A DNA stretch of 45,448 nt from NCBI RefSeq assembly GCF_001276715.1, contig NZ_LIUQ01000008.1:67974-113421 (forward strand), given 5' to 3'. The DNA comes from Planktothricoides sp. SR001. GTDB taxonomy: Bacteria > Cyanobacteriota > Cyanobacteriia > Cyanobacteriales > Laspinemataceae. Shown here piece after piece: positions 16,244 through 24,002 of this stretch (its first letter is position 1; each line of letters starts with the position of its first letter). Made by a program: the position numbers and the translations under genes. The notes under the pieces are model-generated. The model was not told the DNA's origin and did no database searches. It was given only the letters and a program-made list of their open reading frames with translations.

Positions 16244-16477
16244 TCATAGACCAACCCTGGGAAAGTAATTATAGGGGCGATCGCATTTTCTCTGATAAAT
16301 TTGGTCTGATAAATTTTCTCTGATAAATTTTGTCCGATAAATTTGGTCTGATAAATTGCGATCGATGCCATAATATCTCACCTGAGATTCAGGGTCAAGA
16401 TTAATTGTACATTCAACTGGATAAGTTTTGTCCCAATAATAGGCGGTATCATGGTCATCCCAAAACTCTCCGATCTC
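16244..16477 (-). pseudogene. Remnant of the antitoxin partner of a BrnT-like toxin
   Basis: Reading the minus strand from just after the toxin-frame stop gives EIGEFWDDHDTAYYWDKTYP then VECTINLDPES. This matches the N-terminal half of the short antitoxins (EFWD.HD..DYW..T.PVEF type) that accompany BrnT-like toxins in cyanobacteria. The expected C-terminal DNA-binding half is missing. Its place is taken by five 14-bp tandem repeats (16288-16357) that make the protein read NLSDQIY repeatedly, and then a stop at 16244-16246. A start codon in this frame is absent; an overlapping ATG exists in another frame, so a frameshift near the start is also likely. Called a pseudogene. Confidence 0.5.
16288..16357. 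repeat. Five tandem 14-bp repeats inside a dead antitoxin
   Basis: The plus strand shows five units of the form TTCTCTGATAAATT or TGGTCTGATAAATT (one TTGTCCGATAAATT), exactly 14 bp each (two heptamers). The array replaces the end of the antitoxin reading frame. Confidence 0.8.
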
Positions 16478-16787
16478 TTAATAAGAAATAGCATTGAAAA
16501 TAGAGGCTTCGGCATTGGTCATTTTCCTCGCAGATAATATTAAGGCATTGCCATCTTCCTTATAGATGAAGAAAACAATCAAGTATCGTCCACTGTCTGT
16601 TTGACCATAAGCGGCATAGACGTTTTCATTCTGACGGTTTCCTTTTTCATGCTTATCGTATAAGTGAAAACCGCAGTAAAACTTCTATTACCTCGTATTC
16701 TTGGACATTGTGCTTGCGATCGAGTTTCTCAACTATTTTATCCAGGAAGATTAAATCAAAGATTTCCAAATAAATTTGAACTCCTGT
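16478..16787 (-). pseudogene. Frameshifted BrnT-like toxin
   Basis: On the minus strand one frame gives YLEIFDLIFLDKIVEKLDRK then HNVQEYEV, running to a stop at 16653-16655. The next frame continues from about FYCGFHLYDKHEKG into NENVYAAYGQTDSGRYLIVF and ends ALILSARKMTNAEAS...ISY at TAA 16478-16480. Joined, these match the compact BrnT-like toxin fold, whose hallmarks are VEKL..KH.V, AYGQTD.GRYLIVFF and SARKMT. A single frameshift between about 16655 and 16690 separates the halves, and no start codon is found upstream. The antitoxin remnant follows directly, in toxin-antitoxin order. The whole module looks inactivated. Confidence 0.55.
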
Positions 16788-17232
16788 CTCCTGTCTTGAT
16801 GCTTGTCATCCCCGATCTATTATAACCCACTTATGAGAATCGTCTCAAGCTGACTCGTCTGCACGATCGCCTCTGAAAGATATTCTAGATGCTGCTACAT
16901 CCGCTGCCAGATCCGCTATCCACTGCAATATATTGATTGGTGAGCGCTCACTTACCTAAAACTATCAGCAACTTTCTTGCAACTCCGATGCAGCAAAGCA
17001 TTATTCGACCTCAAAATAAATTTGATATTTTATTTAACAATTCGCAAACAATCTTTATAAATTCAAATATTTTTTTACATTTATTTGATTCGTTTTTGTG
17101 GTAATCGTTTCAGGGTTTTTCCCAAAAGTTTAGAATCGAAATCATCTTAAAAAATGACTGAAATCACACTGAGGAAAGTTTAACAGAGCTAGATTGAGTA
17201 TAAATACTGAAGACTCAATTCAAGGTGCAATT
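16788..17232. other. Intergenic DNA without recognised features
   Basis: About 440 bases upstream of the PEP-CTERM gene. AT-rich stretches at 17030-17110 could hold promoters, but no consensus pair stands out. No repeats or RNA genes were recognised. Confidence 0.4.
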
Positions 17233-17976
17233 ATGAACTTGAAACTTTCTACCCTGGCAGCTATTGTTTCCGCTGGAATTGCGATGGGAGTCTCCCTGCC
17301 AGCCAAAGCCGCAACGTTTGTCTTTTCCGATTCGGTGTTTAACGATCAAGATTGGACGGTAATTTCTCGTTCTTCTGGAACAGGTGGCAGTGTATCTGTT
17401 AACCACATTGGTGGAACCTCCTCTGGATATCGGCAGATTAATCAGACTGTTAATCGAGGAAGTTCCAGTCAGAATGGTTCAATTTCTAGCACACATTTGT
17501 GGGTTGGAGCCACATACAATCCTCAAACTTAAGGAGCAATTGAGTCAATTGACTATTTAGAGTTTGCGTTTACTAACCGGGGATCTCAAGGTCAGGGATC
17601 TGGACTTATTTTAGTGCAAGACGGCAATACTTATTTAGCAGCTTATCATTATATTCCGGAACGGAACTGGACACAGAAATCATATACTGGTTTAGAAGCA
17701 TCAGATTTTAGCTTGGCTTTTGCTGACGGTAATGTCAATAATCTTCATCCAGATTTTACAAAAAATGGATCGGAAATCACCTGGGGTTTCTTCCGCGCCA
17801 ACAGTAGCTGTCGCAATTGTTCAGGCTATACTGTTGTAGGCGGTATTGATGATTGGAGCGTGACGGTACATACAGCCGATCCAGTCCCCGAACCCTCTTC
17901 AATTTTAGGCGCTATAGCTGGTGGTACATTTGGCATCCGCTTTTTTAGAAAAAAACGCTCTCTCCTTAACAATTAA
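17233..17976 (+). pseudogene. PEP-CTERM protein gene interrupted by an in-frame TAA
   Basis: From ATG 17233 (AAGGTG nine bases upstream) the frame opens with a signal peptide (LKLSTLAAIVSAGIAMGVSL, cleavage after PAKAA). It runs to TAA at 17530-17532 after NPQT and then continues in the same frame without further stops to 17976. The distal part ends VPEPSSILGAIAGGTFGIRF followed by RKKRS, a textbook PEP-CTERM sorting signal: the PEP motif, a membrane helix and a basic tail handled by exosortase. The central part looks like a secreted beta-rich domain (GGIDDWSVTVH). One base change (for example from CAA, GAA or AAA) would give an intact protein of 247 residues. This is either a recent nonsense allele or a base-call error. 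A TTG 39 bp upstream is a weaker start. Confidence 0.8.
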
Positions 17977-17982
17977 GACTAA

Positions 17983-18067
17983 TAGACCTCTTGCAAAATA
18001 AATATTTCGCTCCCCCGAACCCCCCTTAAAACCGCCATCGGCTTTTAGGAATTTTGCACTCTTGTCT
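17983..18067. repeat. MITE-like element, copy 1
   Basis: It begins TAGACCTCTTGCAAAA, contains a C-rich core (CCCCCGAACCCCCCTTAAAA) and closes TTTTGCACTCTTGTCTA, so the ends are imperfect inverted repeats. A second copy with the same plan lies at 37693-37776. Confidence 0.65.
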
Positions 18068-18140
18068 AATACATATTACTATCGGGCTTGCCTCTTAGAC
18101 TGAGAAGAAAGGTGAGAAACCCGGTTTCTATGCGTTAACA

Positions 18141-18184
18141 ATTCAGTGAGTAAAATTCACCCGCTAAGGCCGCCACACACCGAT
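18141..18184. repeat. Direct repeat of the ileS 3' end, left copy
   Basis: This 44-bp segment matches 19067-19110 at about 39 positions. The right copy is the authentic last 11 codons and stop region of ileS. The left copy still encodes RCVAALAGEF on the minus strand but lacks the stop codon. Both copies have a GAAACCCGGTTTCT palindrome about 20 bp upstream. The PIN toxin/antitoxin pair lies exactly between them. Confidence 0.8.
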
Positions 18185-18204
18185 ATTTTGTCTACTTGTG
18201 ATAA

Positions 18205-18627
18205 TTATCGCTCGTTAGGAATCACTAAAGGGATGATTTCATTTTTATTTTTCCGATAGATTCTAAAGTCACTATCAAGGGTCAAGACAAGGCTATTCGG
18301 ATAAATCTCTGCCATACGCACTAAACAGGCATCTGCTAGAGACATCGGAACAGACTGGTAACGTTGCATTAATTGATGAACCATCGAAAATTCATCGATG
18401 AGTCTAAACGGAATTTTTAGCTTTTGGCTGTTAATCAAGTTTAGAATGGTTGTTTCTGCACCATAAATTTTTCTTAACAAAAAGCAGGTTTCAGTTATCA
18501 CAGGTTCGCAGGTTATGATTGGTGAAGAAATATTGTTGAGTTGATTTTTGACCCAACTATGGTATTGTTCGCTACGGTTTAAAAGAGCAACCAGAAACCC
18601 TGTGTCAATAATTACTGTTGGTTTCAT
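18205..18627 (-). CDS. vapC: PIN-domain toxin, VapC type
   Basis: A 140-residue PIN-domain ribonuclease. The acidic metal-binding set is visible: D8 (IIDTGFLVALL), E46 (VITETCFLLRK), D99 (SLADACLVRMA) and D118/D120 (LTLDSDF). Toxins of this class cut specific RNAs and are held inactive by a partner encoded upstream. The ATG at 18627 overlaps the antitoxin stop by four bases (ATGA), so translation is coupled. The pair is framed by direct repeats of the ileS 3' end (18141 and 19067), suggesting insertion as a unit. The catalytic residues look complete, so the toxin should be active. Confidence 0.88.
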   Translation of the reverse strand: MKPTVIIDTGFLVALLNRSEQYHSWVKNQLNNISSPIITCEPVITETCFLLRKIYGAETTILNLINSQKLKIPFRLIDEFSMVHQLMQRYQSVPMSLADACLVRMAEIYPNSLVLTLDSDFRIYRKNKNEIIPLVIPNER

Positions 18628-18869
18628 TCTGTGCCGAATCCTTCTAAGTATTTTTTATTGGTGGCCAAATCGCCGGGTCCCCCTTCTAGGCATCCGATAA
18701 ATTCATGGGCATCTTCTAAAAAGGATCTGCTTTCTGGGGATACATCTGTGTTTTCGGTCTTGGTTTCTGGATAACGTTTTTTGAGAAGTTGAATGAAGTC
18801 AATGAGTAAGTCTTGCGCTTCTGGTGGCAGAGTTTGAATGTCGTTTTGAATTTCTTCTATGCTCATCAT
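18624..18869 (-). CDS. Antitoxin of the PIN toxin (DUF2281-like)
   Basis: An 81-residue protein: N-terminal helices MSIEEIQNDIQTLPPEAQDL then LIDFIQLLKKR, and a disordered acidic C-terminus with FLEDAHEFIGCLEGGPGDLA that would wrap the toxin. The helix pattern (I..LPPEAQ..L.DFI..LK.R) is that of DUF2281/VapB-like antitoxins. AGGAG about ten bases upstream supports the ATG at 18869. The 4-bp overlap with the toxin start is the normal toxin-antitoxin layout, with antitoxin first. The complex probably autoregulates the operon, as in related systems; palindromes at 18893-18998 lie just upstream of it. Confidence 0.8.
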   Translation of the reverse strand: MMSIEEIQNDIQTLPPEAQDLLIDFIQLLKKRYPETKTENTDVSPESRSFLEDAHEFIGCLEGGPGDLATNKKYLEGFGTE

Positions 18870-18892
18870 AGTTGTTATCTCCTAAAAAGATT

Positions 18893-19048
18893 AAGAAACC
18901 GGGTTTCTGTGAGAATTGTTGCTGCAAATTTCCAGATTTTGCCAAGAAACCCGGTTTCTGTCCCCGTGTCGCCCAACCAACCAAGAAACCGGGTTTCTAT
19001 GAACAGGTTGGTGGGGTGACAGAGATTTTGCCAAGAAACCCGGTTTCT
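18893..19048. repeat. Four palindromes of the AGAAACC-S-GGTTTCT family
   Basis: 16-bp copies start at 18893, 18944, 18983 and 19033, alternating between the CCGGG and CCCGG forms. A 25-bp context (AGATTTTGCCAAGAAACCCG plus the rest of the palindrome) is shared by the second and fourth. They sit between the antitoxin start and the ileS stop. Confidence 0.85.
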
Positions 19049-19066
19049 GTCCCCGCGTGATGAAAG

Positions 19067-19110
19067 ATTCAGCGGTTAAAATTCACCCGCTAGGGCAGCC
19101 ACACACCGAT
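19067..19110. repeat. Direct repeat, right copy (authentic ileS 3' end)
   Basis: This is the counterpart of 18141-18184. It contains the ileS stop codon (TAA, seen as TTA at 19076-19078) and the codons for the end of the zinc-ribbon tail. Confidence 0.8.
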
Positions 19111-22100
19111 CGCAGATAGTGGGATCTTCCGATGACTGACCAACAGTGGGGGAATAATTCCAACAGCGATCGCACTTTTCACCGTCGGCATTCACCACAG
19201 CGATCGCCAAATTATCAGCAATCATCTTATACTCCAATTGCTCGAAATTAGCGGCAGAATCCACTAATTCCACTTGGGAAGCAATCAACAGATAACGCAA
19301 TTCATCCACCCCATTACCCAAAGGAATAAAGGTTGGCGAATTCTTCGTTTCTTCAACTGGGGTGGGTGGATTTAACATCGCTTCTTGGATGGGAAACTCA
19401 TCGCGAACTTCCAACTTTTGACTGCCACGATTTGCCCGTTGTAGCAGTTTTTCCTTGAGTAAAGAAGGAATTTCTGGGGTATTTTCTGTGGCCGGTTCTG
19501 GGGCTATTTCTAAGGCAGAATCGCTGATTTCTAATCCCGGTTCTGGGGCAATTTCCTTGACGGATGGTTTGCCCAGAATTTCTTCTGTCCAGTAGCGAAT
19601 AAACTCAGATAATTCTTTCCGAGTAGCCGCTTTAAGTAAATAACGATAGCCAAACCAGATTAAATAACCCAAACCGACAGATTTAAAGAATCCTTCCGCC
19701 AGGAAAATTTCATTCAGGGTATTGATTACCGCGATAGTGATATAAAGTGCTAAAGAGGCGATCGCCAATAGCATCACCATCACCAATACTCGTTGATATT
19801 CCGTGAAGAATTTACCCGCATAATCGGGATAATCTGATAACACTTCCAAGATAGTTTTCCAGATTTTCTCTGGATTTAATGACGCTTTGGAAAATTCCGA
19901 ATTTAACGGAGTGGGTTCTGCCGCATCCGTTGCCGCATCCGTTGCCGCATCCGTTGCCGCATCCGTTGCCGCATCCATTGCCGCATCCATTGCCGCATCC
20001 GTTGCCGCATCCGTTGCCGCATCCGTTGCCGGATTCATTTTGGCCAAATTTTCCCGCAATTCGGTATCAGAAACATAAAGTAAAACTTTAGCTTCCAAAG
20101 AAGAACCGATCGCCTTATTTTTCCGGGCTTCTTCCATCACTTGATTGACTTCACCGCGAACCTTCCGCAGCTTTTGCCAAAGTTCCGACATTTCTGGATG
20201 TTTCCACTCATCTTCTACCTGTACCCAACCGGCTTGGAATACCGACTTATAAGGGGTAGAATAAGGCAGATTTTGCCAGATATCTTCTGCCATGTGGCAC
20301 AAAACAGGGGCGATCGCTTTAGCCAAATTTTCCAGGGCGATCGCCAACACCGTTTGGCAACTACGACGACGATAACTATCTGTCGCACTAATATATAGTC
20401 GGTCTTTGGCAATATCTAAATAAAAATTAGATAAATCTACCACGCAGAAATTCTGCACCGTTTGGAAAAAGCGGAAAAACTGATAAGTTTCAAAAGCATC
20501 TGTCACCTCCGCAAACACTTCCGTCATGCGGTGCAACATATACCGATCTAACTCTGGTAAATCATCATAAGCGATCGCATCTTTTGCCGGATCGAAATCA
20601 TGGAGATTACCGATTAAAAAGCGGGCAGTATTGCGGATTTTGCGATAAATATCCGCCATTTGCTTGAGGATATTTTTCCCCAAAGGCACATCAGAAGAAT
20701 AGTCTACGGACGACACCCACAAACGCAACACATCAGCCCCATAAGCGGGTTCTTCTTTTTGGTTTTTGCCCCCATTAATCACGATCGCCGGGTCAACCAC
20801 ATTCCCGATGGATTTACTCATTTTGCGGCCTTGTTCATCCAGCACAAAACCGTGAGTCAACACCTGTTTATAGGGCGCAACCCCATTATTTGCCACACTG
20901 GTCAACAAACTGGACTGGAACCAACCGCGATGCTGGTCAGACCCTTCCAAATACATATCCACGGGATAAACTAAACCCGGGCGTTGTTTCGCCACTGCTG
21001 CCCAGGATGAACCGGAATCAAACCAGACATCCATCGTATCCGTGCCCTTGCGGTATTTTTTGCCATTATTGCGATAAGATTCCGGCAGCAGGGCTTCCGT
21101 TGCCATCAGCCACCAAGCATCCGACCCTTTTTGGGCAATCACCGCTTGCACATAGGCGATCGTCTCTTCATTTAATAGCGGTTCGCCAGTTTCTTCCTCA
21201 TAAAATACCGGAATCGGCACCCCCCAAGCCCGTTGGCGAGAAATACACCAGTCAGACCGTTCCGAAACCATTGCGGTAATCCGGTTTTCCCCTTGGGCGG
21301 GAATCCACTTCACCTCACGAATAGCTTTTAACGCCTCTTCCCGGAAACCTTCCACCGAAGCAAACCATTGTTCTGTAGCCCGGAAAATCGTGGGTTTTTT
21401 CGTGCGCCAATCATAAGGATACTTGTGAACGTAGGGTTCCTCTTTCAGCAACGAACCGGCTACTTTCAGGGCTGCAATTACCGCCTCATTGCCTTTGTCC
21501 AGCACATTTAACCCAGCAAATTGTCCCGCTTCCTCGGTAAAATTGCCATCTCCATCAACCGGGGCAAAAATATCTAAGCCATAACGCAAACCCACGGCGT
21601 AGTCTTCCAAACCGTGACCGGGGGCAGTATGCACTAAACCAGTCCCCGACTCCGTGGTCACATAATCCCCACCGATCACTACAGGACTTTCCCGGTCATA
21701 TAAAGGATGACGATAAGTGCAATGTTCTAAGGCTTGACCCTTGATGGTGGAAATCACCGTCAGTTGGGTGGATAAAGTCGCACAGAGGCGATCGACCAAC
21801 TCTGCCGCCACAATCCAATACTTGCCTTCGGGAGTTTCCACCAGGGCATAATTCAAATCCGGGTTAACACTGACCGCCAAATTCCCCGGAATTGTCCAAG
21901 GGGTCGTAGTCCAAATGGCCACCGAGAGATTAGGTAAATACTGCTGCCAATCTTCCGGCACTGTTGGCGCTAACTTCGTCACCGGAAAAGCCGCATAAAT
22001 ACTCCGAGAAGTATGGCCTTCGGGATATTCTAACTCCGCTTCTGCCAAAGCCGTTTGGGAACTAGGGCTCCAGTGAACGGGTTTCCGTCCGCGATAAATA

Positions 22101-22639
22101 TAGCCCTTGAGCACCATTTGGCCAAAAACGCCAATTTGCGCCGCCTCATATTCCGGCAGCAAACTCAAATAGGGATTTTCCCAATCGCCCCAAACCCCAT
22201 AGCGTTGGAAATCCTTACTCTGTTGTTTCACCGTAGTCAAAGCAAACTTCTTGGCTTTTTGCCGCAACTTCAACGGAGTGAGTTCTTCCCGTTCCTCTGG
22301 CTTCATAGCTTGGAGGACTTTTAACTCAATCGGCAAACCGTGGCAGTCCCAACCCGCCACATAGCGGACTTTCCGCCCTTGCAATAGTTGGTAGCGGTTA
22401 ATAATATCTTTAAGAATCTTGTTTAAAGCATGACCAATATGTAGATTGCCGTTCGCGTAGGGCGGGCCATCGTGCAAAATAAACGGTGGCCCTGGATTAT
22501 TTTGGGACAGTTGTTCATATATCTGATTATCTGCCCAAAATTTCTGGATTTCTGGCTCTCGGACTACGGCATTTGCCCTCATGTCAAACTTGGTCTGAGG
22601 CAAGTTGACGGTATCTTTATAAGTTTTAGCTTCTGTCAC
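19076..22639 (-). CDS. ileS: Isoleucyl-tRNA synthetase with CAAD membrane domain
   Basis: It charges tRNA-Ile. Class I motifs are HIGH in LHIGHALNKILKD (residues 67-70) and KMSKS (606-610); GWDCHGLPIE and the editing region follow the family order. The C-terminal zinc ribbon has CDRC twice (CDRCWNY, CDRCVAAL). Between the anticodon domain and the tail sits an insert. A 12-bp minisatellite (19921-20028) encodes nine TDAA-type units at about residues 871-906. It is followed by a CAAD domain (about 930-1024) with hydrophobic segments RVLVMVMLLAIASLALYIT and KSVGLGYLIWFGYRYLL. CAAD anchors some cyanobacterial synthetases to thylakoids. GTG at 22639 is preferred: it yields TEAKTYKDTVNLPQTKFD, the usual N-terminus, while the longer frame only translates repeat DNA. 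Confidence 0.95.
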   Translation of the reverse strand: MTEAKTYKDTVNLPQTKFDMRANAVVREPEIQKFWADNQIYEQLSQNNPGPPFILHDGPPYANGNLHIGHALNKILKDIINRYQLLQGRKVRYVAGWDCHGLPIELKVLQAMKPEEREELTPLKLRQKAKKFALTTVKQQSKDFQRYGVWGDWENPYLSLLPEYEAAQIGVFGQMVLKGYIYRGRKPVHWSPSSQTALAEAELEYPEGHTSRSIYAAFPVTKLAPTVPEDWQQYLPNLSVAIWTTTPWTIPGNLAVSVNPDLNYALVETPEGKYWIVAAELVDRLCATLSTQLTVISTIKGQALEHCTYRHPLYDRESPVVIGGDYVTTESGTGLVHTAPGHGLEDYAVGLRYGLDIFAPVDGDGNFTEEAGQFAGLNVLDKGNEAVIAALKVAGSLLKEEPYVHKYPYDWRTKKPTIFRATEQWFASVEGFREEALKAIREVKWIPAQGENRITAMVSERSDWCISRQRAWGVPIPVFYEEETGEPLLNEETIAYVQAVIAQKGSDAWWLMATEALLPESYRNNGKKYRKGTDTMDVWFDSGSSWAAVAKQRPGLVYPVDMYLEGSDQHRGWFQSSLLTSVANNGVAPYKQVLTHGFVLDEQGRKMSKSIGNVVDPAIVINGGKNQKEEPAYGADVLRLWVSSVDYSSDVPLGKNILKQMADIYRKIRNTARFLIGNLHDFDPAKDAIAYDDLPELDRYMLHRMTEVFAEVTDAFETYQFFRFFQTVQNFCVVDLSNFYLDIAKDRLYISATDSYRRRSCQTVLAIALENLAKAIAPVLCHMAEDIWQNLPYSTPYKSVFQAGWVQVEDEWKHPEMSELWQKLRKVRGEVNQVMEEARKNKAIGSSLEAKVLLYVSDTELRENLAKMNPATDAATDAATDAAMDAAMDAATDAATDAATDAATDAAEPTPLNSEFSKASLNPEKIWKTILEVLSDYPDYAGKFFTEYQRVLVMVMLLAIASLALYITIAVINTLNEIFLAEGFFKSVGLGYLIWFGYRYLLKAATRKELSEFIRYWTEEILGKPSVKEIAPEPGLEISDSALEIAPEPATENTPEIPSLLKEKLLQRANRGSQKLEVRDEFPIQEAMLNPPTPVEETKNSPTFIPLGNGVDELRYLLIASQVELVDSAANFEQLEYKMIADNLAIAVVNADGEKCDRCWNYSPTVGQSSEDPTICDRCVAALAGEF
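19921..20028. repeat. 12-bp minisatellite within ileS
   Basis: Nine consecutive CCGCATCCGTTG units (two with CATTG) on the plus strand encode a Thr/Met-Asp-Ala-Ala linker on the minus strand. Because the unit is a multiple of three, copy-number change would keep the frame and only vary the linker before the CAAD membrane domain. Confidence 0.95.
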
Positions 22640-22698
22640 CGTTAGCTGGCTCCCGAATTCTCCTGGAAGATTGCTCGATCCATTATAAGTCCCAGCGC

Positions 22699-22870
22699 CA
22701 AGAAACCGGGTTTCTGCGACAATTTTTGCCATAATACCGAGATTTGGGCAAGAAACCCGGTTTCTCAACCCCACGAGAGGACCCCAGGACCCAAGAAACC
22801 GGGTTTCTGCGACAATTTTTTTTTGCCACCAAAAATAAACTTAAATTAAGAAACCCGGTTTCTCGACCCC
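22699..22870. repeat. Direct repeat L flanking the toxin-like/immunity-like pair
   Basis: It contains four AGAAACC-S-GGTTTCT palindromes separated by conserved spacers. The first 53 bp from 22716 (GCGACAATTTTTGCCATAAT...) are identical to 24119-24171, and the end (CAAAAATAAACTTAAATTAA plus palindrome) also matches 24042-24075 and 24222-24255. It lies 60 bp upstream of the ileS start. Confidence 0.85.
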
Positions 22871-23364
22871 CAGCCAATCTCCCACTATTCGGTAAACTAA
22901 TATTCGCTTATCTCACAATTACGCTGATTCCATTGTCTAACTTTCTGCCCAACCCCGAACCGGGGAAAAATCTACCCCCAGACCGATGGGGTCATCTAAC
23001 TTTTTACGAGCGTCGGTATCTCCAAGATGCCATCAAAGCCTATGATGCCATTGTCGATCGCGTTGATGATATCGGTCAAATTGCCAATCGCTATCAGTTG
23101 GATATCGAAGACGTTCGACGGGCGAAAGATTATGCTTTTGGCAGTGGGGTATCTCGCTATGAGTTTGCCCCAGACTCGCGGATGGCAGAAGCCTGGGTTA
23201 GAATGGCATCAGGAACAGAAACTGCTATCGATGAAATTCTATTAAGGCATGAAATCCTGGAGTCCTATCTGGTGAGCCAAGGGATGAATCAACCTGATGC
23301 TCACACGCTGACTCAACAAAGATATCCCTGGTCTATCCTAATAACTCAGAGGCCAAATCAATGA
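22744..23364 (+). CDS. Orphan toxin-tip-like protein, start uncertain
   Basis: The frame runs from an ATG inside repeat DNA; the first 40 or so residues are translated palindrome repeats and are probably not protein. Unique sequence begins near 22880 with a hydrophobic piece (LFGKLIFAYLTITLIPLSNF), which is itself repeated at 28242. A possible TTG start is at 22933. The body has GHLTFYERRYLQDAIKAYDA, then a helical stretch (DIGQIANRYQLDIEDVRRAK) and a C-terminal motif LLRHEILESYLVSQGMNQPD followed by AHTLTQQRYPWS. An H-E pair followed by a G...AH..T...Y.W pattern resembles C-terminal tips of polymorphic toxins as I recall them, without a full toxin body. The next gene overlaps by 4 bp, as immunity genes do. 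Function is inferred only. Confidence 0.5.
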   Translation: MGKKPGFSTPREDPRTQETGFLRQFFFATKNKLKLRNPVSRPPANLPLFGKLIFAYLTITLIPLSNFLPNPEPGKNLPPDRWGHLTFYERRYLQDAIKAYDAIVDRVDDIGQIANRYQLDIEDVRRAKDYAFGSGVSRYEFAPDSRMAEAWVRMASGTETAIDEILLRHEILESYLVSQGMNQPDAHTLTQQRYPWSILITQRPNQ

Positions 23365-23774
23365 ACCTATCAAATGAACAAAAATTTATCGCCGCCTTAG
23401 AGATTTGCCAATCTCTTGCCGCATTAAAATATCAAAAAACTCATCTCACCTTTGAGGCAATTAAGTTGTTTTGCGAATTGGCCAAAGACCCAGCTAATTT
23501 CTTGGCCTTGCGTCATCAATATGCGCCGGAAATTGCCGCAGCATTAAAAGCAGTTGAAGCTTATGGCACCAGTGTCGATAACTGGCGAGTTGACTGTGAA
23601 ATCGGTTTCGGCGTCAAAGATCACTGTAATATTATCAGCTTCTTTCTGAACTTTCCCACGGGGAATTTCACTAGGTTTAGCGGTAATTTGGCAACTCCTG
23701 AAATCATCACCGAACTAATTGCAGATTGGCAAGGCATTGATTTAGCTCCTTTGGTATTAGTCGGGGTGGTTTAG
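23361..23774 (+). CDS. Unknown protein, possible immunity partner
   Basis: A 137-residue soluble protein starting at ATG 23361, which overlaps the previous stop (ATGA). The N-terminal half is helical (EQKFIAALEICQSLAALKYQ), and the C-terminal half has alternating strands (WRVDCEIGFGVKDHCNIISF) with a final helix and a hydrophobic end (APLVLVGVV). No family recognised. Tight coupling to the toxin-tip-like gene and the shared repeat frame (22716 and 24119) make an immunity or regulatory partner the simplest reading. It is not proven by any motif. Confidence 0.6.
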   Translation: MNLSNEQKFIAALEICQSLAALKYQKTHLTFEAIKLFCELAKDPANFLALRHQYAPEIAAALKAVEAYGTSVDNWRVDCEIGFGVKDHCNIISFFLNFPTGNFTRFSGNLATPEIITELIADWQGIDLAPLVLVGVV

Positions 23775-23847
23775 ATATGACGTGCTTTTTTTGCTGGCAG
23801 ATAAAATTGGCTTGCATATCAAATAATTCTGCCTCAGCAAACCGTCT

Positions 23848-23993
23848 GCCCCTACAATATTTTAAGCAATAAATTATCTGCCGGAATGATATTCTAAGCA
23901 ATACGGGCGTGTTCTTGACCGTAGGGGCGAATGGCCATTCGCCCCTACAATATTTTAAGCAATAAATTATCTGCGGTCATGCTCCGCCCCTAC
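23848..23993. repeat. REP-like block with a perfect 28-bp palindrome
   Basis: A 34-bp segment starting GCCCCTACAATATTTTAAGC is repeated exactly at 23848-23881 and 23941-23974. Between them 23921-23948 is a perfect 28-bp palindrome with half site GTAGGGGCGAATGG. The block ends with GCGGTCATGCTCCGCCCCTA. It is the same family as 2682-2793 and 28511-28753. Confidence 0.8.
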
Positions 23994-24002
23994 AGGTATT
24001 TG

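Noticed and set aside
16186-16371. 61-codon minus-strand frame with YQTKFI repeats
   Set aside because: It is produced by the 14-bp tandem array in another frame; the antitoxin remnant explains the region better.
17194-17232. TTG start 13 codons before the PEP-CTERM ATG
   Set aside because: ATG 17233 has its own ribosome site and begins a standard signal peptide.
19879-20091. Plus-strand frames with HPLP or AASV repeats
   Set aside because: They are shadows of the ileS minisatellite on the opposite strand.
22640-22774. Longer N-terminus for ileS from an upstream ATG
   Set aside because: The added 45 residues are translated palindrome repeats, whereas GTG 22639 gives the normal family N-terminus.
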